The notes beneath the pieces are model-generated. The model was not told the DNA's origin. It saw nothing but the letters and a program-made list of their open reading frames with translations, and did no database searches. A DNA stretch of 64,000 bases from Pseudomonas guariconensis (GTDB taxonomy: Bacteria > Pseudomonadota > Gammaproteobacteria > Pseudomonadales > Pseudomonadaceae). Location: NCBI RefSeq assembly GCF_015680235.1, contig NZ_JADLJL010000005.1, positions 165,924 to 229,923 on the forward strand. The letters run 5' to 3'. The stretch's first letter is position 1, and each line of letters opens with the position of its first letter. Positions 43,301 to 51,706 of this stretch are shown here, in pieces. The position numbers and the translations under genes are program-made.

Positions 43301-45792
43301 CGACCTTGCTCATGGGCCGCCTGATCCACCAGAACCGGGCCACATCCCGTAGCCAGGTCGACCTGTATCTGGAAACGGAAGCCATCCGCCATGGCCGGGT
43401 GTACGACTACATCAAGATAGCCTTGGGTTTCGTGCCGGTCGTAGGCACGGCCATCGCCCTGTACGACGGTTGGCATGCCGCCACCGACAGTGTCGAGGCC
43501 TTTCTTCGCGGCGACTCGGCAAGCGGTATCGAGCACCTCAACAGTGTGTTCCTGTCGTTGTTCGACGCCATCATGGACCTCACGCCCGCCGTGGCACACC
43601 CTGCAGTACCGCGACCAACGGCACGCCTGAGAACCCGGCAACGTCAACTGACTAGCGCCACGCTCAACGGACACCACAGATACTCGACGTCATTCAGCGG
43701 CTATGAAGCCGAAGTACCGACAGGGCGCTGGGCTGCCCATGCAGGCGCTCATGGCGCCGGGATCCACCATCATGTGGGCTCCCAGACCGACTACATTATC
43801 CGCAACGGGCGCTATTACCAGGTCGAATGGGACGCGACCCATCTCACCTGGCGCCTGAAGGCCACCGCTACCCGCACCTACAAACAGCCCATACGCCTCG
43901 GCACGACAGGCGTATGGGAAACGCACGGCAGCTTGAGCGGACACCTGGTCGATAGCGGCCTGGCAGGCGGTGGCGGGTATGTCAGCTCCCTGTACGACCG
44001 CAGCCTGACCTCTCTGCGCAGAGCCTTGGGCCTGCAACCGAGGCAGCTCACACCCTTGGATATCCTGCAGGACATCCACACCAACAGACAGGCCCACAGG
44101 GCCCAGCTCTCGTCCAAGGTGGATGCCTTGAACAGCGCCACTGGCATGGGCCCCGACGGCCCCGTGAGGCCGGCTGCCTCGGCCGCCGAGATAAGCCGGG
44201 CCCGGAACGACGTGGTGAGCCAATTGCGCAGCTACCTGGACTTTCACCAACAGAGCCTGGAACGCCTGAGGTCACTGCGAGCCGAAATCGGCCGAACCGG
44301 CGCACGCAACATCATCGAGGAATTCGCTTTCGATATGGGACGGCAGCATCCAAAGCTGATCCAGCAATTGCATATCAGAATGCTTGCTCACTTTGAGCGA
44401 CTTGCGCCACTCGAGGCTGCCATCACCACCCTCGACCCCGCTCGACTAACTGCCCACGTGAAGGAACTACAGCATGCTTACGGTCAATTGGCGGATGCAC
44501 TGAGGGACATCGAACAGGAACTTCAACGCATTGGGAAGATGCGCAACCAGTTACAAAAAAAGAACCTTACCGACTATCTCGAGAAACTCGACAAGCTGGA
44601 CATTCCGCTGAACCCGAACGGATACCGAATGGTGCGCCTCTCAGCCCTGGGCACGACCCTGCTGAACCCGAACGCGACCTTCGACCTGGTGTTCTGGCGC
44701 CAGTTCAACGACGAACTGGCTGCACTGCGCAACGCCTTGTACAGCCACGGCGACCTGCCGTTGACATCACTCAGTCAACGAAATGAACATCGCTTCCTGA
44801 CCCAGCTGCAGCAGCAGTACCAGCGCTTCGATACCCGCATGCGTATCTGGGAAGACGCCTACCCCAACCAGGTCCAGGCCGATGCGATCGGCACAATGCG
44901 CACTGAACTATCGCGCCTGCTCACTGAAACGGAACAGTCCCTGGCCACGAAAGCCCCTCGTCCAGTCGCACGGCGCCCCAACAGAGGGCCGAGACAGCCA
45001 ATCCTGTTCGAGACCGAGGATCAGCGCCTGTATATCGGCCGCGAAAACACAGTGGCTGGCCAACAGCAAATGCAGATTGCCAACGGCGCCACGAACGAGC
45101 CCCATGCCACCTTCGGCAGAACGCCACAAGGGCAATGGCAGCGTACCCCGCCCGCTCCCCAAGGCTACAATGCCTCGCTGCAGCAGCTGCAATCGGCGGC
45201 CCGGAACCGCTTGGCCAAGGTCCCGGAGGCAGAGGCGGCCTTGCAGCGTTACAAGGCGCAGAAGATGCTGCCCAGGGACCTGGAGGACTATGCACAAGGG
45301 TGTGCCAGCCCGCTGCGTGAGCTCGCCACGTCGATTGAGCGCCAGGCGGGCCAGGCCATCACCGATGCCTCGCGCAGCACGGTGAACCAACTCAGACAAG
45401 CAGCGGCGCAACTGGACGCGCTTGGACGGCGGCTGAGGATCGAGCAGACCAAGGCCACGAACAATCCCACGGTCGCTCATCTGGAGTACCTCAATGCCGA
45501 AGGCCAAGTGACGCTCGAATGGTCGCGCGTGCTTGAGCCCGCCAAGAACAGACAAGGCCATCCTATCGAGTATCTGGAGGAATACCGAATCATCGACAAC
45601 GCCACGAACGCTGCGCTCTGGTATGCCCATTTCCATTTCAAGAAAAAGCCACGCCAGCAGTTCAGCAGGCTGGAGGCCGGGCACCTGAAGCTGGCCAGCG
45701 AACGAAACCAGGGGGCAGGCGCCTGGCGCGGCCCCATGACCGAGGCCCAAGCCACTTCGCTGTTCGACGGCCTACGTCCGAACCAGCCCTGA
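40327..45792 (+). CDS. Giant dermonecrotic-toxin-like protein (DUF6543 family), 1821 residues
   Basis: A very large protein with a strong SD (GGAGAGG six bases before ATG 40327). The N-terminal half resembles the DUF6543/dermonecrotic-toxin-like domain found in large Pseudomonas effectors: VTLLTLAARMLASP, then DWTSWGFPEGSPYATWQAGD, and LLREHFAASLDLAFG. Near 1026-1075 lies a hydrophobic segment (IKIALGFVPVVGTAIALYDG), like the membrane-targeting or pore region of this family. A YEAEVP...DYIIRNGRYYQVEWD module (about 1120-1190) follows, then a long helical region. A distinct C-terminal domain (about 1715-1821) starts at HLEYLNAEGQVTLEWSR. There is no signal peptide, no adjacent chaperone, secretion or immunity gene. 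The toxin role is inferred from family only. Confidence 0.8.
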   Translation: MPQTTPLEFFSFDATAAPTTQVTAVSAGRSEALRIARQRRLNAAKALQALGEQAPRLKNTLLDQLKRQFKVDPYACGLKHDERQVTLLTLAARMLASPTFAAPFADWTSWGFPEGSPYATWQAGDWLSGLVPVWAGTGIRAWTDYWSGRMPGQAISRQAHAAQLLREHFAASLDLAFGLDQIDAAVWRQGQPSPTSEYALARWAHPDGKVETCIAALLIKPMPGETRWLLYRPDADSVIEAFADHHTLRTWLHSNRYMLWPYPATPLVPGSSESAIDWMDITADGFASWVEEALDDKQRSTSNHLIQAAQESETDPLDWTALQTWEEKLTIAPHPALPPTNEQAIDTLIADDQQLAAEELHFDALPQQLPLGWRNQRIARQEQFLATYLGDDTLPSSNKMARLREHQAQLEAIEAEFERLFSQLPTTITATTWGERHAETSRFDHLSQLRARALCSEARLQHLLGELKDEHLAWVEALEARPKPSLQRKVQPYALRIKLGSRSWRLTNLLALQGLPDADTLEPDRSWLLYKAGRDGGLMHLASQAQLAERVHATLYGAWPESLVQSAWPQGAQALLDALYDQPQAFELVCEPITTDAFDYCTQTLLASLPQAPSLDTVVSRLGLAVNLARSHAFARLAERNRTDLISARLQHLKRLPPDARVELAAQVEALRKSMLTSSQLLERDLPERGQFVRSALEQKLRADFGMETTALIKLDIADHFRRLREPLGESGVGHAFKEVIVFSTSRSLIDLADFLLWALDDDLKLRLTNANVVFEEGPVEPKVREGVNLSYIANLVETLDLPQAYERRIIDAFKGLPGETVFESERRQEALCTPFAHQLKIIALSQPDTLDEAGQRMLERFCLEQENPSEPCTIDFHTVLLRPGTAADGTSDAVTLAGIFLLQAATGPTLLLVPDAPDGKSISQYATPALACRALEHRALTDSMSRYLAKLPLDGAEAEHLAYIDTALSRNFSGFIGPGIALSGQLAAYRATLLMGRLIHQNRATSRSQVDLYLETEAIRHGRVYDYIKIALGFVPVVGTAIALYDGWHAATDSVEAFLRGDSASGIEHLNSVFLSLFDAIMDLTPAVAHPAVPRPTARLRTRQRQLTSATLNGHHRYSTSFSGYEAEVPTGRWAAHAGAHGAGIHHHVGSQTDYIIRNGRYYQVEWDATHLTWRLKATATRTYKQPIRLGTTGVWETHGSLSGHLVDSGLAGGGGYVSSLYDRSLTSLRRALGLQPRQLTPLDILQDIHTNRQAHRAQLSSKVDALNSATGMGPDGPVRPAASAAEISRARNDVVSQLRSYLDFHQQSLERLRSLRAEIGRTGARNIIEEFAFDMGRQHPKLIQQLHIRMLAHFERLAPLEAAITTLDPARLTAHVKELQHAYGQLADALRDIEQELQRIGKMRNQLQKKNLTDYLEKLDKLDIPLNPNGYRMVRLSALGTTLLNPNATFDLVFWRQFNDELAALRNALYSHGDLPLTSLSQRNEHRFLTQLQQQYQRFDTRMRIWEDAYPNQVQADAIGTMRTELSRLLTETEQSLATKAPRPVARRPNRGPRQPILFETEDQRLYIGRENTVAGQQQMQIANGATNEPHATFGRTPQGQWQRTPPAPQGYNASLQQLQSAARNRLAKVPEAEAALQRYKAQKMLPRDLEDYAQGCASPLRELATSIERQAGQAITDASRSTVNQLRQAAAQLDALGRRLRIEQTKATNNPTVAHLEYLNAEGQVTLEWSRVLEPAKNRQGHPIEYLEEYRIIDNATNAALWYAHFHFKKKPRQQFSRLEAGHLKLASERNQGAGAWRGPMTEAQATSLFDGLRPNQP

Positions 45793-45803
45793 AACGGCTG
45801 AAC

Positions 45804-45828
45804 GCCCGGGCCAGCAGAAGGCCCGGGC
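45804..45828. terminator. Shared hairpin between the giant gene and ssuF
   Basis: GCCCGGGCC and GGCCCGGGC form a perfect nine-bp stem around AGCAGAA between two convergent stop codons. It lacks a T-tract on either side, so it may act as a pause or end-stabilising structure rather than a classic terminator. Confidence 0.6.
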
Positions 45829-45836
45829 ATCCTGTA

Positions 45837-46052
45837 TCAGAGCTTGGCGATGGATACCTCGGTCGATTTGACGAAGGCAATCACCTCGCTCCCTACCTGC
45901 AACTCCAGCTCACGCACCGAGCGGGTGGTGATCACCGAGGTGACGATGCCGGAGGCGGTCTGCACGTCGATTTCCGACAGTACCGGCCCTTCGAGGATTT
46001 CCTTCACGGTGCCTTTGAACTGGTTGCGTACGTTGATGGCTTTGATGGTCAT
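45837..46052 (-). CDS. ssuF: TOBE-domain molybdopterin-binding-like protein SsuF
   Basis: A 71-residue single TOBE/Mop domain (MTIKAINVRNQFKGTVKEIL, then SVITTRSVRELELQVGSEV). In Pseudomonas it is the last gene of ssuEADCBF and is needed for growth on some sulfonates; its mechanism is unclear. Mop domains usually bind molybdate, and whether this one binds an oxyanion is unknown. It follows ssuB by 31 bp. Confidence 0.92.
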   Translation of the reverse strand: MTIKAINVRNQFKGTVKEILEGPVLSEIDVQTASGIVTSVITTRSVRELELQVGSEVIAFVKSTEVSIAKL

Positions 46053-46083
46053 GGCTTGATTCCTTCTCGATGGCTTCAGGGGT

Positions 46084-46896
46084 TCAATGCGCCCAACGCA
46101 ACTGCGTGGGCAAAGGGGCTACAGGTTCCGGCTCGGGCGGCGTGCCCGGCACGGCAAGAACACGGTCGAGCACTTCGCTTTCCAGCGCCGCCAGGCGATG
46201 GGAGCCCCGCGAGCGTGGCCGAGGCAGGTCGACGGCCAGGTCCAGGCCCACGGCGCCGTCCTCGATCAGGATCACCCGATCGGCCACGGCAACCGCTTCG
46301 TTGACGTCATGGGTGACCAGCAACACGGTGAAACCGTGCTCGCGCCACAGGCGCTCGATCAGTTGCTGCATCTCGATCCGGGTCAGCGCGTCCAGCGCAC
46401 CCAGCGGCTCGTCCAGCAACAGCAGGCGCGGTTTGTGGATCAGCGCACGGGCCAGGGCCACCCGCTGCTTCTGCCCTCCAGACAGCGCAGCCGGCCAATC
46501 GTTGGCTCGTTCAGCCAGCCCCACGGCCTCCAGCGCTTGCAGCGCATCAGGGCGCCAATTGCCGGAAAGCCCCAGGCCGACGTTGTCGATCACCTTCTTC
46601 CAGGGCAGCAGGCGTGCGTCCTGGAACATCAGGCGCGTGTCTTCGCGCGCCTGTGAAAGCGGCGCGGCGCCGCCGAGCAACTGGCCGGCACTGGGCTGGT
46701 CGAGGCCGGCCAACAAGCGCAGCAAGGTGCTCTTGCCGCAGCCGCTGCGGCCGACGACGGCCACGAACTGCCCTGCCGGGATGTGCAGGTCGATGCCCCG
46801 CAGCACCTCGCGCTGGCCAAAGGCCTTGCGCAAGCCTTGGGCCGCCAGGGGGATGCCGCGCAGCAGGCGCGGCGGTTGTTCCTTGAGCACGGTCAT
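46084..46896 (-). CDS. ssuB: Alkanesulfonate ABC transporter ATP-binding protein SsuB
   Basis: A 270-residue ABC ATPase. Walker A is [13 protein letters not shown], the signature [15 protein letters not shown], Walker [13 protein letters not shown], and the switch His is in [11 protein letters not shown]. It energises import of aliphatic sulfonates with SsuC and SsuA. The ATG at 46896 has a GGAGG SD and overlaps the ssuC stop (ATGA). The open frame runs on upstream into ssuC, but this start is clear. Confidence 0.95.
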   Translation of the reverse strand: MTVLKEQPPRLLRGIPLAAQGLRKAFGQREVLRGIDLHIPAGQFVAVVGRSGCGKSTLLRLLAGLDQPSAGQLLGGAAPLSQAREDTRLMFQDARLLPWKKVIDNVGLGLSGNWRPDALQALEAVGLAERANDWPAALSGGQKQRVALARALIHKPRLLLLDEPLGALDALTRIEMQQLIERLWREHGFTVLLVTHDVNEAVAVADRVILIEDGAVGLDLAVDLPRPRSRGSHRLAALESEVLDRVLAVPGTPPEPEPVAPLPTQLRWAH

Positions 46897-47693
46897 GCGC
46901 CCTCCTTCTTCGCCGCTTGATAAGCCGGGTGCCAGCGCAGCCAGACACGCTCCAGGCCACGGGCGGCCAGGTCTGCGAGCTTGCCGAGCACGGCGTACAG
47001 GACAATGGCCAGCACCACCACGTCGGTCTGCAGGAATTCCCGTGCGTTCATCGCCAGGTAGCCGATACCCGAATTGGCCGAGATGGTCTCGGCGACGATC
47101 AGCGTCAGCCACATGAAGCCCAGGGCGAAGCGCACGCCCACCAGGATCGAGGGCAACGCTCCCGGCAGGATCACCTGGCGGAACAGGCTGAAACCCGAAA
47201 GACCATAACTGCGCGCCATCTCCACCAGGGCCGGGTCGACATTGCGGATGCCGTGGTAGGTGTTGAGGTAGATCGGGAACAGGGTGCCCAAGGCCACCAG
47301 GAAGACCTTCGCCGACTCATCGATGCCGAACCACAGGATCACCAGCGGGATCAGCGCCAGGTGCGGCACGTTGCGGATCATCTGCACCGAGCTGTCGAGC
47401 AGGCGCTCGCCCCACTTCGACAGGCCCGTGATGAAGCCCAGCACCAAGCCGATGCTGCCGCCGATCGCAAAGCCCAGGGCTGCGCGCCAACCGCTGATGG
47501 CCAGGTGCGTCCAGATCTCGCCGCTGCGTACCAGCTCGACGCCGGCGCTGAACACCGCGCTCGGCGCCGGCAGGATGCGGGTCGACAGCCAGCCACTGGC
47601 AACTGCCAGCTGCCACACCGCCAGCAACAGCAACGGCAGGGCCCAGGGCGCCAGGCGCTTCGGCCAGGCTGAGGCAGAAATTGCATGACTCAT
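46893..47693 (-). CDS. ssuC: Alkanesulfonate ABC transporter permease SsuC
   Basis: A 266-residue inner-membrane permease with about six hydrophobic segments. The binding-protein-dependent-transport EAA-type loop lies in [20 protein letters not shown]. It forms the channel for sulfonate import together with SsuA and SsuB. ssuB overlaps its stop, and ssuD ends ten bases upstream of its start. Confidence 0.95.
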   Translation of the reverse strand: MSHAISASAWPKRLAPWALPLLLLAVWQLAVASGWLSTRILPAPSAVFSAGVELVRSGEIWTHLAISGWRAALGFAIGGSIGLVLGFITGLSKWGERLLDSSVQMIRNVPHLALIPLVILWFGIDESAKVFLVALGTLFPIYLNTYHGIRNVDPALVEMARSYGLSGFSLFRQVILPGALPSILVGVRFALGFMWLTLIVAETISANSGIGYLAMNAREFLQTDVVVLAIVLYAVLGKLADLAARGLERVWLRWHPAYQAAKKEGA

Positions 47694-47703
47694 GACCTGC
47701 CCC

Positions 47704-48852
47704 TCAGCGCTGCGCCACGGATTTGGGCAGGATGTCGTTGGCGACCATTTCGCCGAACGGGCTTACATAGCCGCCGCCGCTGGGCTGTTCTGGGCGTTGC
47801 ACGTCCAGGTGCGGGAACAGCAGCTCGGCGACTCGGTACGACTCCTCCAGGTGCGGGTAACCGGAGAAGATGAAGGTGTCGATGCCCAGGTCCGCGTATT
47901 CCTTGACCCGGGCCGCCACGGTTGGGCCATCGCCCACCAACGCGGTACCGGCGCCGCCACGTACCAGGCCGACGCCGGCCCACAGGTTGGGGCTGACTTC
48001 GAGCTTGTCGCGCTTGCCGCCGTGCAAGGCGGCCATGCGCTGCTGGCCTACCGAATCGAAGCGCGCCAGGGACGCCTGGGCACGGGCGATGGTGTCGTCG
48101 TCCAGGTGCGAGATGAGTTTGTCGGCAGCCGCCCAGGCTTCTGCGTTGGTTTCACGTACGATCACGTGCAGACGGATGCCGAAGCGCACCTCTCGCCCCT
48201 GGGCGGCGGCTTTCTGGCGTACCTGGGCGATCTTCTCGGCCACCGCGGCGGGCGGTTCGCCCCAGGTCAGATACAGCTCGACCTGTTCGGCGGCCAAGTC
48301 CTGGGCCGCATCGGAAGAGCCGCCGAAATACAGCGGCGGGCGCGGCTGCTGGATCGGCGGGTAGAGCAGCTTGGCGCCCTTGACCTGGATGTGCTTGCCG
48401 TCGTAGTCGACTACCTCGCCTTCCAGCACCTTGCGCCAGATGCGGGTGAATTCCACGGAGGCCTCGTAGCGCGCCTGGTGGTCCAGGTGCAGGCCATCGC
48501 CGGCCAACTCGTCCGGGTCGCCGCCGGTCACCAGGTTGAACAGCGCCCGGCCATTGGACAGGCGATCGAGGGTGGCGGCCTGGCGCGCCGCCACGGTCGG
48601 CGAAATGATGCCGGGGCGCAGGGCCACCAGGAACTTCAGGCGCTGGGTCACCGGAATCAGCGACGCCGCCACCAGCCAAGAGTCCTCGCAGGAACGCCCG
48701 GTGGGAATCAGCACGCCACCGAAGCCGAGGCGGTCGGCGGCCTGGGCGATCTGCTGCAGGTAGCCGTGGTCGACCGCCCGGGCGCCGTCGGTGGTGCCCA
48801 GGTACTTGCCGTCACCGTGGGTCGGGAGGAACCAGAAGATGTTCAGGCTCAT
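47704..48852 (-). CDS. ssuD: FMNH2-dependent alkanesulfonate monooxygenase SsuD
   Basis: A 382-residue flavin-dependent monooxygenase that cleaves the C-S bond of C2-C10 alkanesulfonates to aldehyde and sulfite. The start [20 protein letters not shown] and [18 protein letters not shown] are typical SsuD sequences, as is [20 protein letters not shown]2 comes from SsuE. The ATG 48852 has GGAG upstream, whereas the longer open frame does not match the family. Confidence 0.96.
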   Translation of the reverse strand: MSLNIFWFLPTHGDGKYLGTTDGARAVDHGYLQQIAQAADRLGFGGVLIPTGRSCEDSWLVAASLIPVTQRLKFLVALRPGIISPTVAARQAATLDRLSNGRALFNLVTGGDPDELAGDGLHLDHQARYEASVEFTRIWRKVLEGEVVDYDGKHIQVKGAKLLYPPIQQPRPPLYFGGSSDAAQDLAAEQVELYLTWGEPPAAVAEKIAQVRQKAAAQGREVRFGIRLHVIVRETNAEAWAAADKLISHLDDDTIARAQASLARFDSVGQQRMAALHGGKRDKLEVSPNLWAGVGLVRGGAGTALVGDGPTVAARVKEYADLGIDTFIFSGYPHLEESYRVAELLFPHLDVQRPEQPSGGGYVSPFGEMVANDILPKSVAQR

Positions 48853-48911
48853 TGGAGTTGTCTCCTCAAGGTTGGCTCGAGCCGGGGGGCGCCCCGGCGC
48901 TGGCGAATCGG

Positions 48912-49877
48912 TCAAGGCGCGCTGGCGACCTTGGCGGGGGGAGTCCAGATCACGTCCTTGATGCTCAAGGGCTTGGGGATCAGCTTCAGGGCCTTGAAGG
49001 TGTCGGCGATCTTCTGCTGTGCGGCGATCACCTCGGGCGTCAGCGGCGTGGCACCGAAACCCTGGCGCTTGACCGAGGTGAGAACGATGTCGGCCGGCAG
49101 CCCGAGCAGCGGCGCCACCTGTTCGGTGACCACTTGCGGGTTGGCCTGGGACCATTGGCCGATGCCACGCACCTCATCGACCAGGGTCTGGATCACGGCC
49201 GGATGGTCCGTGGCGTATTGGCGCGTGGCCAAGTAGAACTGGTGGTTGTCTACCAGGCCCTTGCCGTCACGCAGGGTGCGCGCCTGCAACTGCTGTTCGG
49301 CGGCAGCCTGGTACGGGTCCCAGATCACCCAGGCGTCGACGCTGCCGCGTTCGAAGGCGGCGCGGGCATCGGCCGGCGGCAGGTACACCGGCTGGATGTC
49401 GCTGTATTTCAAGCCCGCATCTTCCAGGGCGCGGACCAACAGATAGTGCACGTTGGAGCCTTTGTTGAAGGCGACCTTCTTGCCCTTGAGCTCCTTCACC
49501 GACTGGATCGGCGAGCCCTTGGGCACCAGGATCGCCTCGCTGTGCGGGGCTGGCGGCTCATAAGCCACGTAGAGCAGGTCGGCGCCGGCAGCCTGGGCGA
49601 ATACCGGCGGTGTTTCGCCGGTGACACCGAAGTCGATCGAGCCGACATTCAGCCCTTCGAGCAGCTGCGGGCCGCCGGGGAACTCGGTCCACTGGACCTG
49701 GATGCCCTGCTCGGCCAGACGTTTTTCCAACGTGCCCTTGGCCTTGAGCAGCACCAGCGTGCCGTATTTCTGGTAACCGATACGCAGGCTTTCGGCCTGG
49801 GCCTGGCTGATGGCGCCGAAGGACACAGCCGCCGCGAACAGGGCGACCAGACCACGACGCAAGAAGACTGTGCGCAT
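48912..49877 (-). CDS. ssuA: Sulfonate-binding protein SsuA
   Basis: A 321-residue periplasmic binding protein. The signal peptide is about 1-28 ([20 protein letters not shown]). The mature protein has [20 protein letters not shown] and [19 protein letters not shown], hallmarks of SsuA in the NMT1/TauT-like family. It delivers sulfonates to SsuBC. It lies between ssuE and ssuD, with about 60 bp on the ssuD side. Confidence 0.95.
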   Translation of the reverse strand: MRTVFLRRGLVALFAAAVSFGAISQAQAESLRIGYQKYGTLVLLKAKGTLEKRLAEQGIQVQWTEFPGGPQLLEGLNVGSIDFGVTGETPPVFAQAAGADLLYVAYEPPAPHSEAILVPKGSPIQSVKELKGKKVAFNKGSNVHYLLVRALEDAGLKYSDIQPVYLPPADARAAFERGSVDAWVIWDPYQAAAEQQLQARTLRDGKGLVDNHQFYLATRQYATDHPAVIQTLVDEVRGIGQWSQANPQVVTEQVAPLLGLPADIVLTSVKRQGFGATPLTPEVIAAQQKIADTFKALKLIPKPLSIKDVIWTPPAKVASAP

Positions 49878-49970
49878 GGCGCTCTCCTGTGCGAGTTGGG
49901 TTCGGGTTGCACCTGCTTGCCTCGTTGGCGGGCGAGTAAGGTGGGAAAACGATGAAGCGGTAAAGGGGGC

Positions 49971-50564
49971 TCAGATGCTCCAGCGAGCCGTGAGCAAACG
50001 TTCGTTGAGCACGCCTGGCGGCACGGGTTTGGGGCGGCGGGCCAGGGCGCTGTGGAACAGTTCCAGCGAATCGAGCAGACGCGCTTGCAGCGCCTCGGCC
50101 AGCTGTGCGGGCCTGCCGTGCTCGCCATAGGCGATCTGGCTGTCGTCGGCGAAGATCCCTTGCAGGGTCTCCTGCGCCTTGAGTGCAGACAGTACCGGTT
50201 TGAGTGCGTAATCCACCGCCAGCATGTGGGCGATGCTGCCGCCGGTGGCGATGGGCAGCACGACCTTGTGCTCCAGGGCGCGCTCAGGCAGCAGGTCGAG
50301 CAAGGTCTTAAGGGCGCCGGCGAAGGACGCCTTGTACACCGGGGTGGCGACCACCAGGCCATCGGCCTGGGCGACCAGTTCGTTGAAATGCTTTACCTGC
50401 GGGCTGTCGAAGCGTGCATGGAGCAGGTCCTCGGCGGGGAATTCACGCACCTGGAACGTCACCACTTCTACACCACGGTCCTGTAGCCATTGGCGCGAAC
50501 GCTCGAGCAGCACGCCGGAGCGTGAACGGGTACTGGGGCTACCGCCAAGAGAAACAACCAGCAT
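49971..50564 (-). CDS. ssuE: NAD(P)H-dependent FMN reductase SsuE
   Basis: A 197-residue flavodoxin-like reductase that supplies FMNH2 to SsuD. It starts [17 protein letters not shown] (FMN phosphate-binding loop) and has [20 protein letters not shown] and [19 protein letters not shown], both typical of SsuE. It is the first gene of the ssuEADCBF operon. The promoter must lie in the AT-rich stretch just upstream (50565-50700). Confidence 0.95.
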   Translation of the reverse strand: MLVVSLGGSPSTRSRSGVLLERSRQWLQDRGVEVVTFQVREFPAEDLLHARFDSPQVKHFNELVAQADGLVVATPVYKASFAGALKTLLDLLPERALEHKVVLPIATGGSIAHMLAVDYALKPVLSALKAQETLQGIFADDSQIAYGEHGRPAQLAEALQARLLDSLELFHSALARRPKPVPPGVLNERLLTARWSI

Positions 50565-50704
50565 GAAAACGCTTCCTTCGATTCGTTTGCAAGGCCACGA
50601 GGGAGTGGCCTCGTTGGAATGGAATCGACATTAACAGGCTGTCACATATAGCTAGAAATCATATTTTTTCATTTGCTTATGCCATTTTTATTTCGTTGTT
50701 TCTG

Positions 50705-50840
50705 GGGCTGCTTTGCAGCCCTTCGCGGCACAAGGCCGCTCCTACAGGGATCGGCGTACGCTGGCCCCAACAGGGGATCGGCGACATTGGCCGCTGTAGG
50801 AGCGGCCTTGTGCCGAGAAAGGGCCGCAAAGCGGCCCCTA
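50705..50840. repeat. REP pair (GCGGCACAAGGCCGC variant)
   Basis: Inverted copies reading CTTCGCGGCACAAGGCCGCTCC and GTAGGAGCGGCCTTGTGCCG are bounded by GGGGCTGCTTTGCAGCCC and GGGCCGCAAAGCGGCCCC. They lie between ssuE and the DUF3077 gene and reach the latter's stop codon. Confidence 0.85.
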
Positions 50841-51161
50841 GGCCCTGCGACTCATCCCAATCTCCATGTCGTCGATCAGCGCCTTGGCCATCGCACTGAG
50901 GATCCGGGTCGTGCTGCCCGCAATCCGATCACCTTCCATTTCGGCCTCACAGGCCAGGTGGCGAATACACCCCAGCAATACGGAAAGCTCGTCGAACGCC
51001 TGTTGGAACGGGATGCCGGGTTGGATGCAATACAGGTCCAGGCAGGTCTGGACGCCTGCGGTCTTCCAAGAGGGTGGGGGGTTGTTCGGAGCGTCGGCGG
51101 GAATGTCGGTGGAAGGGTCAGGGAATCTAAGCGGGGGTGGGTCGGGAACGATTTTTTTCAT
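50838..51161 (-). CDS. DUF3077 domain-containing protein
   Basis: A 107-residue small protein with the DUF3077 core in its second half (PGIPFQQAFDELSVLLGCIR, then EGDRIAGSTTRILSAMAKAL). The N-terminal part is proline-rich and variable. DUF3077 genes are multi-copy and largely restricted to Pseudomonas; function unknown. The ATG at 51161 gives MKKIVPDPPPL; a TTG two codons earlier is possible. The upstream region (51181-51480) has an unusually rich set of inverted repeats, described separately. Confidence 0.85.
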   Translation of the reverse strand: MKKIVPDPPPLRFPDPSTDIPADAPNNPPPSWKTAGVQTCLDLYCIQPGIPFQQAFDELSVLLGCIRHLACEAEMEGDRIAGSTTRILSAMAKALIDDMEIGMSRRA

Positions 51162-51200
51162 GATCAAGTTCTCTGCGCGATTGGAAAGTCGCTACCGCCA

Positions 51201-51370
51201 GGGTCTTTCTCACGAGACAAGGGTGGCAGCCGTGCACACGGGGTGAGAAACCGAGGCGCAAGAGAAACTCGGCCAGACCGAAGTCTGCCCGGACACGGCT
51301 GCCATAACAGGAAGGCCAGCTCTTTACGCTATCGGGTTCTCACACCCAGTCGCCAAATGTGACGACCCGG
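51201..51370 (-). other. Candidate structured RNA/leader element upstream of the DUF3077 gene
   Basis: Several stems can form. GGCAGCCGTG (51225-51234) pairs with CACGGCTGCC (51294-51303) and encloses CCGAG/CTCGG (51251-51255 with 51268-51272) and CAGAC/GTCTG (51274-51278 with 51283-51287). TTTCTCAC (51206-51213) can pair with GTGAGAAA (51243-51250), crossing the outer stem as in a pseudoknot, and a second TTCTCAC copy lies at 51337-51343. The element precedes the DUF3077 start by about 40-200 bp. I recall similar sequences repeated beside small genes in Pseudomonas but cannot verify that here. The rest of the 51162-51706 gap holds a REP pair and a terminator only. Confidence 0.5.
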
Positions 51371-51508
51371 TGAAGTTATCCCCGGGGTATTCCCCCAACA
51401 ATGAGGCGGCTTCCGGCAGGCACGTAGGATAGTTCGCTAATTGCAGCAAGCTGAAGCATTTGGTTTCAGGTTCGGAAATGTCTGACACAGCCGAGTTCGC
51501 GGGGGATG

Positions 51509-51600
51509 CTTTGCAGCCATCGCCGGCAAGACCGGCTCCCACAAGAGCTCAAGAGCAGCGGTGAACCTGTGGGAGCCGGCTTGCCGGCGATTGGGCCGGT
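51509..51600. repeat. REP pair (GCCGGCAAG family)
   Basis: Inverted copies reading CATCGCCGGCAAGACCGGCTCC (one extra base in the core) and GTGGGAGCCGGCTTGCCGGCG lie between the lsfA terminator and the structured element. Confidence 0.82.
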
Positions 51601-51642
51601 ATAGCCAACGCAAATCGCCCAGGAACGCAAATCGCCCAGGCA

Positions 51643-51672
51643 TAAAAAAGGGCCGTCGAAACGGCCCAAAAT
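51643..51672 (-). terminator. Rho-independent terminator of lsfA
   Basis: On the minus strand GGGCCGT, loop TTCG, ACGGCCC is followed by TTTTTTAT. It lies about 40 bp past the lsfA stop. Confidence 0.9.
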
Positions 51673-51706
51673 CCCTGCTATGGCAAGAGCATTGCAACGA
51701 AGGACC

